From Methanolobus mangrovi (GTDB lineage: Archaea > Halobacteriota > Methanosarcinia > Methanosarcinales > Methanosarcinaceae): DNA of 64,000 nt. The notes beneath the pieces are model-generated. The model ran no database searches and had not been told where the DNA came from. It saw only the letters and a list, made by a program, of their open reading frames with translations. The translations under genes and the position numbers were made by a program. Location of the stretch: the NCBI RefSeq assembly GCF_031312535.1, contig NZ_CP133594.1, positions 2,213,934 through 2,277,933 of the forward strand, read 5' to 3'. Positions 1 to 8,606 of this stretch are shown piece after piece. Numbering within the stretch: the first letter of the stretch is position 1; the number at the start of each line of letters is the position of its first letter.

Positions 1-1574
1 CTTAACATGATGATTTGGTTTACTTTTGGAATATCTACGCCTTCATTGAAGATCTCAACAGTAAAGATATAATCTAATTTTTCAAAAGGATCATGACTTT
101 CCAATCTGTTTATTGCAGTATTTCTCTCCTCTTCACTATTTTTGCCAGATAATGAGACAGTCTTGTATCCTCTTGCATTAAATAAATTAGATAGTTCCTG
201 ACTTTCATCTACACTGCTACAAAAGATAAGTCCTCTCACGCATCCATTATCACAACCGTAAAATTCAGCTTTTTCGATAATCCTATCTACACGTTCTTTT
301 GCTGTTAACAAAGAGAAAGCTGCTTCTTCGTCTAAGACTTTATCATCTACCGTAACATCAGTTACACCAAAATAATGAAAAGTCGATAACATTTTTTCTT
401 CTAAAGCTCTATGCAACCGAATTTCGTATGCAATATTGTGTTCAAATTGAGAAAAGATATCGAATCCATCAGTTCTTTCAGGCGTAGCAGTCATGCCCAA
501 CAAAAATTTTGGTTTAAAATGATTGAAGATTTTTTGATAACTTTCTGCCCCTGCTCTATGGGTTTCGTCTACAACTATATATTCAAAATGCCTTTGGTCA
601 AATTGATGTAAATGTTCATCTCTAGAAATGGTTTGAATTGTTGAAAAAATAAAATCTGCATTAATTTCTCTTTCATTTCCTGAGTAAATACCCATGCTTC
701 GACTCTCACCAAAAATTCGTTTGAAGCTTTTTATAGCATCATCTACAATGTTTCTTCGATGTACTACAAACAAAAACTTTTTAGGATTGTATGCTTTCAC
801 ATCAAATGCAGATAGATATGTTTTTCCCGTCCCAGTTGCAGAAATTAATAAAGCCTTATCTTTATCCTTTGATCTTAAATCTTCCAGATTTGCCAATGCT
901 TCAATTTGCATTGAATTGGGAGTTATTGAGTCATTATGACGAGATTCAATGCTTTTTCTTGAACTTGAAATGAACTTCTTTTTCAAATTATAATCTAATG
1001 TATATGATTCAATGAAGTTATCATCCACAAATACAGCATTTTCAAATTCATTTCTGAATTCATTAATTGAGTCAATTATTAATTTTGAGTCAGAAGTAGC
1101 TGATATTTTCAAGTTCCATTCTTTATTTGAACATAGTGCACTAGATGTAAGATTGCTGCTTCCAATAATTAAGTTAAAGCGATTGCTTTTTTTGAATAGG
1201 TAACCTTTTGCATGAAAATCAGAATCGACTGCTATTTTTAAATCAACATTTTTGAGTTTTAATAAAGACTTTAATGCTTCTGGTTGAGTGAAATATTGGT
1301 ATTGGGATACCAGTATTTTTCCGTTAATTCCAGCTTTTTCAAGTTCTTGGAGTGTATTTATTAAAGAAACTACTCCACCTTTTGTTGCAAATGCTACTGA
1401 AAACCAAAATTTCACACAGTTTTTTAGTTCTCTAGATATAGTCTGTAGTACTTTTTTCCCATTACTAGTATCATTTACCAGTAACTCTGGAAGATATTCT
1501 TTTTTTGAAGCTAAAGACTGGTCAATAAAGCCAGTTTTCAAGCTGTCCAATAGATGTACAGGAAAGTGATCCAT
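1..1574 (-). CDS. PLD-like nuclease/SF2 helicase (DUF3427-type), partial
   Basis: The reading frame is open from an ATG at 1574 through the left edge, giving 524 visible residues; the C-terminus is outside the window. Residues 1-180 form a phospholipase D-like nuclease domain with HxK at 121-123 and the GSSN signature at 138-141. A superfamily 2 helicase core follows, with Walker A (ATGTGKT, 246-252), a DETH Walker B box (336-339), TATPER motif III (362-367) and motif V-like NEGVDIP near 509. This order matches PLD-helicase proteins that usually end in a DUF3427 region. The start lies one base after the NUDIX stop, so the two genes are translationally coupled. The gene is visibly more AT-rich than its neighbours, which suggests transfer. 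Defence or DNA processing is an inference; no restriction or methylase partner is visible here. Confidence 0.85.
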   Translation of the reverse strand, partial: MDHFPVHLLDSLKTGFIDQSLASKKEYLPELLVNDTSNGKKVLQTISRELKNCVKFWFSVAFATKGGVVSLINTLQELEKAGINGKILVSQYQYFTQPEALKSLLKLKNVDLKIAVDSDFHAKGYLFKKSNRFNLIIGSSNLTSSALCSNKEWNLKISATSDSKLIIDSINEFRNEFENAVFVDDNFIESYTLDYNLKKKFISSSRKSIESRHNDSITPNSMQIEALANLEDLRSKDKDKALLISATGTGKTYLSAFDVKAYNPKKFLFVVHRRNIVDDAIKSFKRIFGESRSMGIYSGNEREINADFIFSTIQTISRDEHLHQFDQRHFEYIVVDETHRAGAESYQKIFNHFKPKFLLGMTATPERTDGFDIFSQFEHNIAYEIRLHRALEEKMLSTFHYFGVTDVTVDDKVLDEEAAFSLLTAKERVDRIIEKAEFYGCDNGCVRGLIFCSSVDESQELSNLFNARGYKTVSLSGKNSEEERNTAINRLESHDPFEKLDYIFTVEIFNEGVDIPKVNQIIML

Positions 1575-1575
1575 T

Positions 1576-1971
1576 TTAAGATTCCTTCATTAATTTTGAA
1601 ACAATTGGAATATCTGCTTCAGCCCAGTCCAAAGTCGATAATTTTTCTGGATTCAACCATTTGAAAGCAATGTGCTCTTTCAGATTAAATGTTGAATTTA
1701 AAGCGGTGCAAATGAAACTGTGCATGGTAACACTAAAATCAGGATACTGATGATTTACAGTTAAAAACTCTCTTTCTATTTTTATATCTGCATCAAGTTC
1801 CTCTAATAACTCGCGTTGTAATGCTTGTTCTTTAGTTTCGCCAGATTCTATTTTTCCACCTGGGAATTCATACTTTAAAGAAATGTAATCGTATTTTCCA
1901 TGATCTCTTTGAACACATAGAATCTTATCATCATCAATTATTATTGCTGCAACTACTTCGTGGTGTTTCAT
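1576..1971 (-). CDS. NUDIX hydrolase, MutT-like
   Basis: A 131-residue NUDIX pyrophosphohydrolase. The full NUDIX box GX5EX7REUXEE spans residues 39-61 (glycine at 39, REL-LEE at 53-58), so the metal-binding glutamates are intact. The size and box resemble MutT-type enzymes that clean oxidised nucleoside triphosphates, but the substrate cannot be read from sequence. A TTG at 1992 would add seven residues. The ATG at 1971 is preferred because the TATA box at 2011-2019 (read on the minus strand) would start transcription close to 1990, and a GGGATG ribosome site lies about 10 nt upstream. It is the first gene of an operon with the PLD-helicase, one base apart. NUDIX genes next to such helicases may supply or remove a nucleotide, but that link is inferred. 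Confidence 0.85.
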   Translation of the reverse strand: MKHHEVVAAIIIDDDKILCVQRDHGKYDYISLKYEFPGGKIESGETKEQALQRELLEELDADIKIEREFLTVNHQYPDFSVTMHSFICTALNSTFNLKEHIAFKWLNPEKLSTLDWAEADIPIVSKLMKES

Positions 1972-2007
1972 TTGTTTTGTACATCCCTGCAATTATAATT
2001 ACTTAAA

Positions 2008-2022
2008 TAATTTATAAATCTT
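2008..2022 (-). promoter_or_regulatory. TATA box of the NUDIX-helicase operon
   Basis: Read on the minus strand, TTTATAAAT lies at 2019-2011, flanked by A/T-rich sequence. It is about 40 nt ahead of the ATG at 1971, a normal distance for an archaeal TATA box plus a short leader. Its position argues against use of the TTG at 1992. Confidence 0.5.
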
Positions 2023-2130
2023 TTTAAAAATATCGAGCTGATTCACTGCATGTCAACTAGAATCCTCTCAAAGCAAGAATTATTTAAAACTAGAAAACCA
2101 ATTTTATTATAGAATAGATAGAGAATCACA

Positions 2131-2691
2131 ATGTCCCTCTTAACCACAACCCACGTCTGCCCCACAGAAATATCCATCATTCTCAACAACAGGATTCGCA
2201 GATGGTTGCAAAATCCCCGGAAAATACTTGGGCCGTATATTAAAGAAGGGATGGATGTTCTGGAAGTAGGGTGTGGTCCTGGTTTCTTTACTCTTGATAT
2301 GGCTCGGATGGTTGGGGAAAATGGTCAGGTAGTAGCTGTAGACTTACAGGAAGGCATGCTTGCGAAGGTGAGGGAAAAGATCAGGAGGATTGGGACTGGT
2401 CTGAATATCGTACTGCACAAGTGTGATGAAGACAGGATAGGGGTGTCCGGGAACTTTGACTTTGTTTTCCTTTTCTATATGGTCCATGAGGTGGTGGATA
2501 AAGAAGCATTTTTCAGGGAACTGGAATCGCTACTTAAAAAAGATGGGCAGATCTACATAGCAGAACCACCGCTGCACGTTTCAAAAAAGGCATTTGAAGA
2601 GACTGTTATGATCGCTGGTAAAGCCGGGTTTACAGTTGTGGACAGGCCCAAACGTTTTCCTGACAAAATTATAGTGTTGAAAAAGGCTTAA
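2131..2691 (+). CDS. Class I SAM-dependent methyltransferase
   Basis: A 186-residue Rossmann-fold methyltransferase. Motif I (LEVGCGPGFFT, residues 44-54) binds SAM; an acidic residue ends the second strand (VVAVD, 67-71), and FDFVFLFYMVHEV forms the motif IV region. The C-terminus is a short standard beta hairpin (motif VI-like, KKDGQIYIAEP). The substrate is unknown: the family resembles small UbiE/ArsM-like methyltransferases common in methanogens, and no extra domain gives a clue. It stands alone between the helicase operon and a minus-strand membrane gene. The ATG at 2131 follows an A-rich leader (AGAATCACA) with only a weak ribosome site. A/T-rich sequence near 2098-2115 could hold the promoter. 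Confidence 0.8.
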   Translation: MSLLTTTHVCPTEISIILNNRIRRWLQNPRKILGPYIKEGMDVLEVGCGPGFFTLDMARMVGENGQVVAVDLQEGMLAKVREKIRRIGTGLNIVLHKCDEDRIGVSGNFDFVFLFYMVHEVVDKEAFFRELESLLKKDGQIYIAEPPLHVSKKAFEETVMIAGKAGFTVVDRPKRFPDKIIVLKKA

Positions 2692-2811
2692 ACACAACAC
2701 AGTGGACTTCTTGATGTGATGTTATTCTTGTTTAGATGGGCGACCACAAAAAACCGTCTCCGATGTGGACACCTCTGATTACAATAGTTGCTAAGAATAC
2801 TTGAGAACTCA

Positions 2812-3945
2812 TCACTGCTGAATCACATCTGCTGTTTTACTGGATTCAATATTGAACGGCTGGCTAAATGAAACACTTGTTATTGTCCAACCCTGCTCAA
2901 TATCATGTAGCTGAAAATAGACTGGTATAAGTGAAATATCAGTTTCCTTCCCAAGAATATTAAAACTGGATACAGTACAGTTTACTGCTATAACTGCTGT
3001 ATCGTCTTCGATTTCATTTGACACAATATCTATCTGCTTGATGCTATCCGGTTTAATTCCTCCGTTACTGAACAACATTTGGATACTTGCGGGAACAAGA
3101 ACATCTTCTCCCTGATACATATTAAAAGCAATACTGAACTGACTACCATTCACTGCATTGAGAAAATTGGTCACTATCAATTCCGTTTCATTGGAATTTG
3201 TTCCCACTATTCCATACTTGCCAACTATATTTTCTTTAATAATGGGGACTTGCATTAAGGAACCTGCAATAATAAAAAAAATCAGTATGTACAACATCTG
3301 TCTGGGGACTTCCTTCTTGCTTTTTTTATTTCCTTCTAAATTTGTTTCTTCTTTTTTACGTGGTGGGGCTGTGCTGCGAAGAATACTGAGTTTCTTGTCC
3401 GAAGGATACGGATTACGGGGATGCGGAATGATACTAGCTTCGCTTTTCTCTTCAGTCCCGCTTTGTTTGCTTTCGATTTCTTTTAGATATCTATCATACA
3501 TTCTCGCAACATCTTCATCTTGCAGGCTTCGATTATATTTGCCAACCGCAACTCCATCTTTTTTGGCATCCTTCCCATTATTATTGCTCTGGCTAATTTC
3601 TGAAATCCGGGTTGAATGGGTATTGGATTGCTGTATTTCCATTGGTCGCATATCAACAATGTGTTTTTCCCATTTAGGGTCACGGTAGATTATGCTTGCT
3701 TCGATTTTTTCGCTGTGGATGCGTCCCGTAGGCTTCAGGGTGAATTTAGCAGTCAGGGCTGTGCTCGGGGGTATGTTTCCCAGTTTCAGGATCCTGTCTT
3801 TATGCAACTTAAAAAGAGATTCATTATAATCAAGAATGACCTGTACATCAGAAATGACAAGATTAGTATTATTAGTGATTCTTATTCCGAAAACGATATT
3901 GTTGTCTGGAAGTATCTCATAACCACGTTTTATGTCTATTTCCAT
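2812..3945 (-). CDS. Single-span membrane protein with beta-sandwich N-domain
   Basis: I do not recognise a named function. Residues 1-95 look like an immunoglobulin/CARDB-type beta-sandwich (alternating hydrophobic strands, with SDVQVILDYNESLF typical of DUF11/CARDB folds). Residues 100-210 are a polar, charged linker rich in Ser, Lys and Glu. One membrane segment lies at about 217-235. The C-terminal part (250-377) resembles an NTF2/DUF4878-like domain (NAVNGSQFSIAFNMYQGED). There is no signal peptide, and the long charged stretch before the membrane span suggests that the N-domain is cytoplasmic and the C-domain extracellular. The gene stands alone, with its own A/T-rich promoter region at 3955-3985. 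Confidence 0.6.
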   Translation of the reverse strand: MEIDIKRGYEILPDNNIVFGIRITNNTNLVISDVQVILDYNESLFKLHKDRILKLGNIPPSTALTAKFTLKPTGRIHSEKIEASIIYRDPKWEKHIVDMRPMEIQQSNTHSTRISEISQSNNNGKDAKKDGVAVGKYNRSLQDEDVARMYDRYLKEIESKQSGTEEKSEASIIPHPRNPYPSDKKLSILRSTAPPRKKEETNLEGNKKSKKEVPRQMLYILIFFIIAGSLMQVPIIKENIVGKYGIVGTNSNETELIVTNFLNAVNGSQFSIAFNMYQGEDVLVPASIQMLFSNGGIKPDSIKQIDIVSNEIEDDTAVIAVNCTVSSFNILGKETDISLIPVYFQLHDIEQGWTITSVSFSQPFNIESSKTADVIQQ

Positions 3946-3999
3946 TCAACCAAAATTTAATAATTTAGAAATATAAATACATTTTGATTTATGGTATGG

Positions 4000-4064
4000 G
4001 ACAACGTTTGAAAAAAAGAAGATGGGGGTGCAGGGAATGCATCACAATCCCTGTAAACGTTGTC
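4000..4064 (-). terminator. Nested hairpin terminator after the PIN-ATPase gene
   Basis: Two nested inverted repeats lie just past the stop codon. The outer pair is GACAACGTTT (4000-4009) with AAACGTTGTC (4055-4064), a perfect 10-bp match. The inner pair is CAGGGA (4031-4036) with TCCCTG (4048-4053). Read on the minus strand, the inner hairpin is followed by a C-rich stretch and then a seven-T run, which is terminator-like. The outer repeat encloses both. Confidence 0.6.
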
Positions 4065-4067
4065 TTA

Positions 4068-5933
4068 TCAGACTTCCTTCACCCATATGACCACGCCCTC
4101 TTGCATGGCCTCAAAAATATCAAAGGCAACATCAGAATTCGACCTGATCTTGATTTCACCATGTCTGCTGACGGTTGCTGAGAACAGGAATCCTTCACCT
4201 GCATAGACTTCCACATCACGGCCTGATACCTCGGGAACATTGAAGATGACATGCTTTCTTGTACGCTCGATGATGGGGTGGTATTCCTTATTCTCTCGTG
4301 GTTTTCGCTCCTCATTCTCCTGAGATCTTCGTTCCTCCCCGGGCTCGAACTTACGCACATCGATATGGATGCCAAGTATCTTCTCAATATCATCAATGGT
4401 TTTGCCGCTCTTACCTATCACTCTGGGCATGTCCTTATCTCTTACATGCACCATGGCGCGGTTATCTGAGGTCATTTCCACTTCAACAGGACCACTGGCA
4501 TAGTTGCCAATGACTTCCTTGACCTGTTCTTCTGCAAATTTCCAGGATGGGTTTCTCTTTTGCTCACCGCCAAGAGGCATAACGACAACCTGGTCTCCGT
4601 AGGTGTATATCTCGAATTCATTCTTGCCTGTCTCAAGGTCAGAAATAAGGATAACAGGTCTGGCAAGGTCGGCTTCCATCATGCCTGCCGGAACCTTCAC
4701 AGTGAACTCAAGGACGTGTACCTTTGCAATCTCTCCCTTGTCGATGAATATCACAGTATCCACAACCTGTGGGATCACACCAAGCTCCACCCTGCCGATA
4801 AGTCTCTGGATGGCATCTACCGCACGGTTTGCATGCGCAACTCCGATCATGCCCACACCTGCAAGTCTCATGTCCGCAAATATCTCGAAGTCCTTGGTCT
4901 TGCGTACTTCATCATATATGGTATAGTCCGGACGCACAAGCAGAAGCACATCTGCCGTATTCTCAAGGCTGCCGTCAAGAGGTGCATACTGGGTGATTTC
5001 TTGTGGAACCTGCAGGTCACGGGGTGATTCCATGGTCTTGACAACAAATCCCCCTTCGTTAAGATATGTAGCAACACCTGCTGCAAAAGTGGACTTTCCT
5101 GCCCCCGGTGGTCCTGCTATGAGTATTCCTCTCTGGGTTCGTATCCTTTCCTTCAGCACATCGCTCAGACGGTATTCTTCCAGTGACACCGATGCTATCG
5201 GACGAACAATGGTTATCTCCACATCATCTGAGAATGGGGGATTGGATATGGCGATCCTCATATTCCGTATCTGGAGTACAGAAGCACCGCTAAAGGACAT
5301 CTCCGTAAATGACTCCTGGTCAGCGCGTGCTCTTTCCAGCAGCTCCCTTGATATAATTTTCAGTTCCTGGTATGTGCATGGCTCATTTCTTATCTTCACA
5401 TATTTCACATTTGCAATGGAGCCTCTCTTTGCCATCGGGCATACCTTATGCTTCAGATGGACTGACATTGTGTCAGGCGTGAAAAACTGATCAACAAGCA
5501 ACGGTCCGAATTCCTCAAAAGGAGGCTTCACAAAATCAACATCAAGTCCCTTTGCTTTCCCAACCAGTGACTGGACCCTGTCACCAGTGACGAATTTTGC
5601 ATCAAGATTCTCTGCAGTCTCTCTTATCAGTGCATCTATTTCGCCGCCCTTGGCAAGCTTCACCTGGTCAAGGTTTGGTCTGGGTCCTGTGAAAAATAAT
5701 CTGATGTCACCCTTAGATGCGTAACGCTGAAGTTCCTGTATCTCTTCAAGGCCTCTGTATCCAATCTCAAGTCCCCTGTTGGCCTGAGCTTCCAGTTCAG
5801 CCACCACAGCTTCCGGAACATGGATATCAACGTCCCTCAGTCCGCCATCACGTATCCTTCCTGAAAGGATACCATCAATGACCGCACTCGTATCAGGGAC
5901 TATCTTTTGCCTGTTTTGTGCACTTTCTTCCAT
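4068..5933 (-). CDS. PIN domain-PilT-type ATPase-KH domain protein
   Basis: A 621-residue archaeal protein of the COG1855 type. Residues 8-140 are a PIN nuclease domain, with candidate metal-binding acids D14, E46, D100 and D118. Residues 250-460 are a secretion/PilT-type P-loop ATPase with Walker A GPPGAGKS (274-281), a Walker B-like IYDE (339-342) and a conserved histidine (VAHAN, 366-369). A KH RNA-binding domain follows at 490-528 with the GxxG loop GKSG (507-510). A charged linker (530-555) leads to a final beta domain. The combination suggests an ATP-driven RNase or RNA-remodelling factor in the cytoplasm; related archaeal proteins are nearly universal but their role is unsettled. It is a single gene with a hairpin terminator. 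Confidence 0.92.
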   Translation of the reverse strand: MEESAQNRQKIVPDTSAVIDGILSGRIRDGGLRDVDIHVPEAVVAELEAQANRGLEIGYRGLEEIQELQRYASKGDIRLFFTGPRPNLDQVKLAKGGEIDALIRETAENLDAKFVTGDRVQSLVGKAKGLDVDFVKPPFEEFGPLLVDQFFTPDTMSVHLKHKVCPMAKRGSIANVKYVKIRNEPCTYQELKIISRELLERARADQESFTEMSFSGASVLQIRNMRIAISNPPFSDDVEITIVRPIASVSLEEYRLSDVLKERIRTQRGILIAGPPGAGKSTFAAGVATYLNEGGFVVKTMESPRDLQVPQEITQYAPLDGSLENTADVLLLVRPDYTIYDEVRKTKDFEIFADMRLAGVGMIGVAHANRAVDAIQRLIGRVELGVIPQVVDTVIFIDKGEIAKVHVLEFTVKVPAGMMEADLARPVILISDLETGKNEFEIYTYGDQVVVMPLGGEQKRNPSWKFAEEQVKEVIGNYASGPVEVEMTSDNRAMVHVRDKDMPRVIGKSGKTIDDIEKILGIHIDVRKFEPGEERRSQENEERKPRENKEYHPIIERTRKHVIFNVPEVSGRDVEVYAGEGFLFSATVSRHGEIKIRSNSDVAFDIFEAMQEGVVIWVKEV

Positions 5934-6001
5934 AATTATGAATAGGGTTGCTGACTATTTAATTAAGTCGCCACACATGAATCCGGCATAAAAAAGAATA
6001 T

Positions 6002-6036
6002 GAGGGTCAGTGTATCTTCAGTCAGGACACTGATAT
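6002..6036 (-). terminator. Hairpin terminator of hisI
   Basis: TCAGTGT (6007-6013) pairs with ACACTGA (6027-6033), a 7-bp stem with a 13-nt loop. On the minus strand the stem is followed within about 12 nt by a TTCTTTTTT run. It lies directly after the hisI stop. Confidence 0.55.
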
Positions 6037-6045
6037 TTGATGTTC

Positions 6046-6417
6046 CTAATATACATTTTCAGGATCAAAGACCTTTTCACCAATCTCTTTTCCATCGATT
6101 GTCCTGTAAAAACATGAACGGTATCCTGTATGGCATGCTCCGCCTTCCTGCCGGACCAATAGCAGAACTGCATCCATATCACAGTCTATCCTGATCTCGA
6201 CAACCTTTTGTGTATGGCCGGAACTCTCGCCTTTTTTCCACAGGCTCTGCCTGCTGCGGCTCCAGTAGTGTACTATACCGGTATCGAGAGTCTTCTCAAG
6301 TGCTTCTTTGTTCATGAAGGCGCACATTAGTATCTCTTTTGTTTCACTATCCTGCGCAATAGCTTGTATGAGGCCGTTATCATACTTCAGGTCTTCAGGT
6401 TTTATCATGTGAATCAC
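6046..6417 (-). CDS. hisI: Phosphoribosyl-AMP cyclohydrolase
   Basis: A 123-residue monofunctional HisI, which opens the purine ring of phosphoribosyl-AMP in the third step of histidine synthesis. Diagnostic sequence includes the WSRSRQ.LWKKGE.SGH stretch and the metal-binding [10 protein letters not shown] and [12 protein letters not shown] motifs, whose cysteines bind zinc. The length is normal for the archaeal single-domain enzyme, and the separate HisE domain is absent. It is unlinked to the hisG-hisA-hisB cluster 30 kb away in the same window. The start lies next to a symmetrical A/T-rich region (6424-6440) that can serve as promoter in both directions, shared with the KaiC-like gene. 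Confidence 0.95.
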   Translation of the reverse strand: MIHMIKPEDLKYDNGLIQAIAQDSETKEILMCAFMNKEALEKTLDTGIVHYWSRSRQSLWKKGESSGHTQKVVEIRIDCDMDAVLLLVRQEGGACHTGYRSCFYRTIDGKEIGEKVFDPENVY

Positions 6418-6423
6418 TAATTG

Positions 6424-6442
6424 CTATATAGTATAAAATACT
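6424..6442. promoter_or_regulatory. Divergent TATA region, hisI / KaiC-like gene
   Basis: The stretch contains CTATATAGTATAAAATACTA, which reads as TATA-like on both strands. The plus-strand match GTATAAAATAC (6431-6441) is suitably placed for transcription toward the gene at 6503. Confidence 0.4.
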
Positions 6443-6502
6443 ATTATACTTCATCATTAATATAATTGTTAATGAAATAATTACTTGATACGGGGTATGA
6501 TC

Positions 6503-7267
6503 ATGGATTATAGTTTCAATGCTACAGGCGGATATAGGGTCCCCACGGGAATAGCCGGACTGGACGTACAGCTTGGTGGTGGTGTTCCTCCCGGAGCAAC
6601 TATTCTTATCCTTGCAGAGCCAGGGGCCAATTCAGATATCTTTGCCCAGCAATTCGTGTATGGCGGTCTTTTGAACGATGAGGATGTTTTCTACTTCACC
6701 TCAGAACATCCTGCACAGGATATCGTTCATGAGATGGAGAACATGAAATGGGATGTTGAAAAATATCTTGAGGATGGGAATCTTCAGTTTGTAGATGCCT
6801 ACGGACCGCGTTTCTACAATGTGCTTCCAAAAGAGTTCACAACTAATCTCTCTGCCAAGGATTTTCTTAAAAAAGGCACAGACTCAATGAATCTTCTGAA
6901 AGCTACCGTAACGCAAAAAAGAGATACAAAGTATCGTGGAGTTGTAGATTCAATCTCATATTTCCTGCGTGGTTATAGTCTGAACACTATCGTAGATTCC
7001 ATTGAGCTGATATCTTCCATCGGCAGGGCAACAGGAGCAATTCACCTGATACTGATGACAAGTGGCATGCACGATCCGATTACGGAGAATACCCTTCGCC
7101 ACATATGTGATGGTGTAATTGAGTTCAGGATCAAAGAACGTGGAAGCGAGATCGAGCGTACTATAATGATAAGGAAGATGCGTGGAATGCTTGTTCCTAA
7201 CCGAACAATTTCCTATATGGTCACACAGAAGGGGATTGAACTGGAAACTACTACGCGTGTTCTTTGA
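6503..7267 (+). CDS. KaiC/RadA-like protein with altered P-loop
   Basis: A 254-residue RecA-fold protein of the archaeal KaiC/HTR-like group. It begins with the typical VPTGIAGLDVQLGGGVPPG (13-31), but the P-loop that follows reads AEPGANSDI (38-46), with no lysine where GxxGxGKT is expected. The Walker B-like region (YRGVVDSISYFL) and the C-terminal IRKMRG are kept. Normal ATP hydrolysis is therefore doubtful; it may be a nucleotide sensor or a structural partner. The ATG at 6503 is chosen because GGGGT ends about 6 nt ahead; a TTG at 6485 and an ATG at 6497 are alternatives. It is followed by a degenerate nuclease-like gene on the same strand 100 nt away. Confidence 0.8.
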   Translation: MDYSFNATGGYRVPTGIAGLDVQLGGGVPPGATILILAEPGANSDIFAQQFVYGGLLNDEDVFYFTSEHPAQDIVHEMENMKWDVEKYLEDGNLQFVDAYGPRFYNVLPKEFTTNLSAKDFLKKGTDSMNLLKATVTQKRDTKYRGVVDSISYFLRGYSLNTIVDSIELISSIGRATGAIHLILMTSGMHDPITENTLRHICDGVIEFRIKERGSEIERTIMIRKMRGMLVPNRTISYMVTQKGIELETTTRVL

Positions 7268-7367
7268 TATATTTCATTTCCGATTCAGGAGCCATCATTC
7301 AGGTTCCATACATCTTTTATTCATGGAAAGCTATTTTAATTAACCGACAAAATGGGTAATGATCATA

Positions 7368-8576
7368 ATGAAACAGGACTTAGTGCGAATTTTGAGGGAT
7401 ATTTTCACATCATCAGGTTATGATGTTACAGACTCTTTCAGGTATGACCTTATTGCTGAGAAGAACGACCTGAAGACGTTCATTAAACTTTCATACAACC
7501 CGGATCCTCTGGAAGTAAAGGAATTTGCAAGCCAAATAACTGAGGGTGAAGGTCTCTATGTGATTGCCGGGGAGGCAAATGAGGAAGCCCTCCGTCAGGC
7601 AGAGGCATCAGGTCTTAAAGTATGGAGCCGTGATGACCTTGCTTTGAAAATAGGCAGGGCAGTACTTGCTGATATGGAAGGTGCAACGGGAGAATTTGAT
7701 CTGCTTGAAACAGCCCGGAAAAAACCGGTTAACATGTCAGACGAGTTTGCAAAACAAGCTATAAATGCTATATTTGGTACAGGTACCTCTCCCCATGTGG
7801 AAAAAGCAGCATTAGAGGACTCTGGTGTCATGTATATGCCCAAACCGGCCATACCTGCGGTGGAGCGAGTGGCAGAAGTTAAATATTATCGCCCAAGAAG
7901 TATGCCTTATGACTCTGTTCCGGAGGAAACTGAAATTTTAGAGGCGCCTGATGTTATGGAGGAAGCGCCGGTTGAAGCTCCTGTGGCGCCGGTACAGAAT
8001 ATGCCGATGGATTCAGTTATCATGAATCTGCGGTCATCACCTGTCAATGTATCAGGGGACCGTGCACTTTCAATCGCTATCCCATATGTCAGTGGAGCTA
8101 CAACAGCAGTACTGAAATTCGTGCCTTTCTGGAAGTATGATTATTCCCTTGGTGTGGAACATCGCTATAAATCAAAGATAATCGATATATCCGGTGATGG
8201 TTCCGGTTGCCTTAATGCACTTAACGGAAACTCAGAGAGCATGCGCTTGAATGATGTGCGCGAGAGTGTTGTTGTCCCTAATGTGCATTATGATGTCAAA
8301 ACACCTGTTACAACTGGCGAAGAAGCTCGCAAGCAACTTCTTGATATGATAGTAGATGAATACACACGTGACCTCCGTTTTGATGCTACCCAGGGCGAAG
8401 CCATCATTTCCGAACACAAAAGATTTAAGCCACTTCCAACGGATATCAACTTACAGGTGGACCTTGTCTATGTGCCAATATGGGAGGTAAAAGGGCAGAG
8501 GAATTCAGTGGAGATTAATGCTTACAGTGGCGAGGTCTTGCAGAATCCCGTGGATGATGATGTTGAATTTGTGTAA
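7368..8576 (+). CDS. Conserved protein with nuclease-like N-domain
   Basis: About 402 residues. I do not recognise a named family. The first 110 residues (after LVRILRDIFTSSGYDV) look like a restriction-endonuclease fold: DLIAEKNDLKTFIKL resembles the D...(D/E)xK core strand pair, but the catalytic lysine context is altered, so activity is uncertain. Residues 180-225 are a proline- and acid-rich linker. The C-terminal 180 residues begin near MNLRSSPVNVSGDRALSIAIP and contain repeated aromatic beta strands (FVPFWKYDYSL, LVYVPIWEVKG) suggestive of a duplicated beta domain. The ATG at 7359 would add three residues. It probably forms a functional pair with the preceding KaiC-like gene. Confidence 0.7.
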   Translation: MKQDLVRILRDIFTSSGYDVTDSFRYDLIAEKNDLKTFIKLSYNPDPLEVKEFASQITEGEGLYVIAGEANEEALRQAEASGLKVWSRDDLALKIGRAVLADMEGATGEFDLLETARKKPVNMSDEFAKQAINAIFGTGTSPHVEKAALEDSGVMYMPKPAIPAVERVAEVKYYRPRSMPYDSVPEETEILEAPDVMEEAPVEAPVAPVQNMPMDSVIMNLRSSPVNVSGDRALSIAIPYVSGATTAVLKFVPFWKYDYSLGVEHRYKSKIIDISGDGSGCLNALNGNSESMRLNDVRESVVVPNVHYDVKTPVTTGEEARKQLLDMIVDEYTRDLRFDATQGEAIISEHKRFKPLPTDINLQVDLVYVPIWEVKGQRNSVEINAYSGEVLQNPVDDDVEFV

Positions 8577-8606
8577 ACTCAATTCATCAACGGGATCAAA
8601 ATAAAG

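Noticed and set aside
3158-3688. Plus-strand ORF of 176 codons opposite the membrane protein gene
   Set aside because: No recognisable domain, low-complexity hydrophobic content, and full overlap with the better minus-strand gene.
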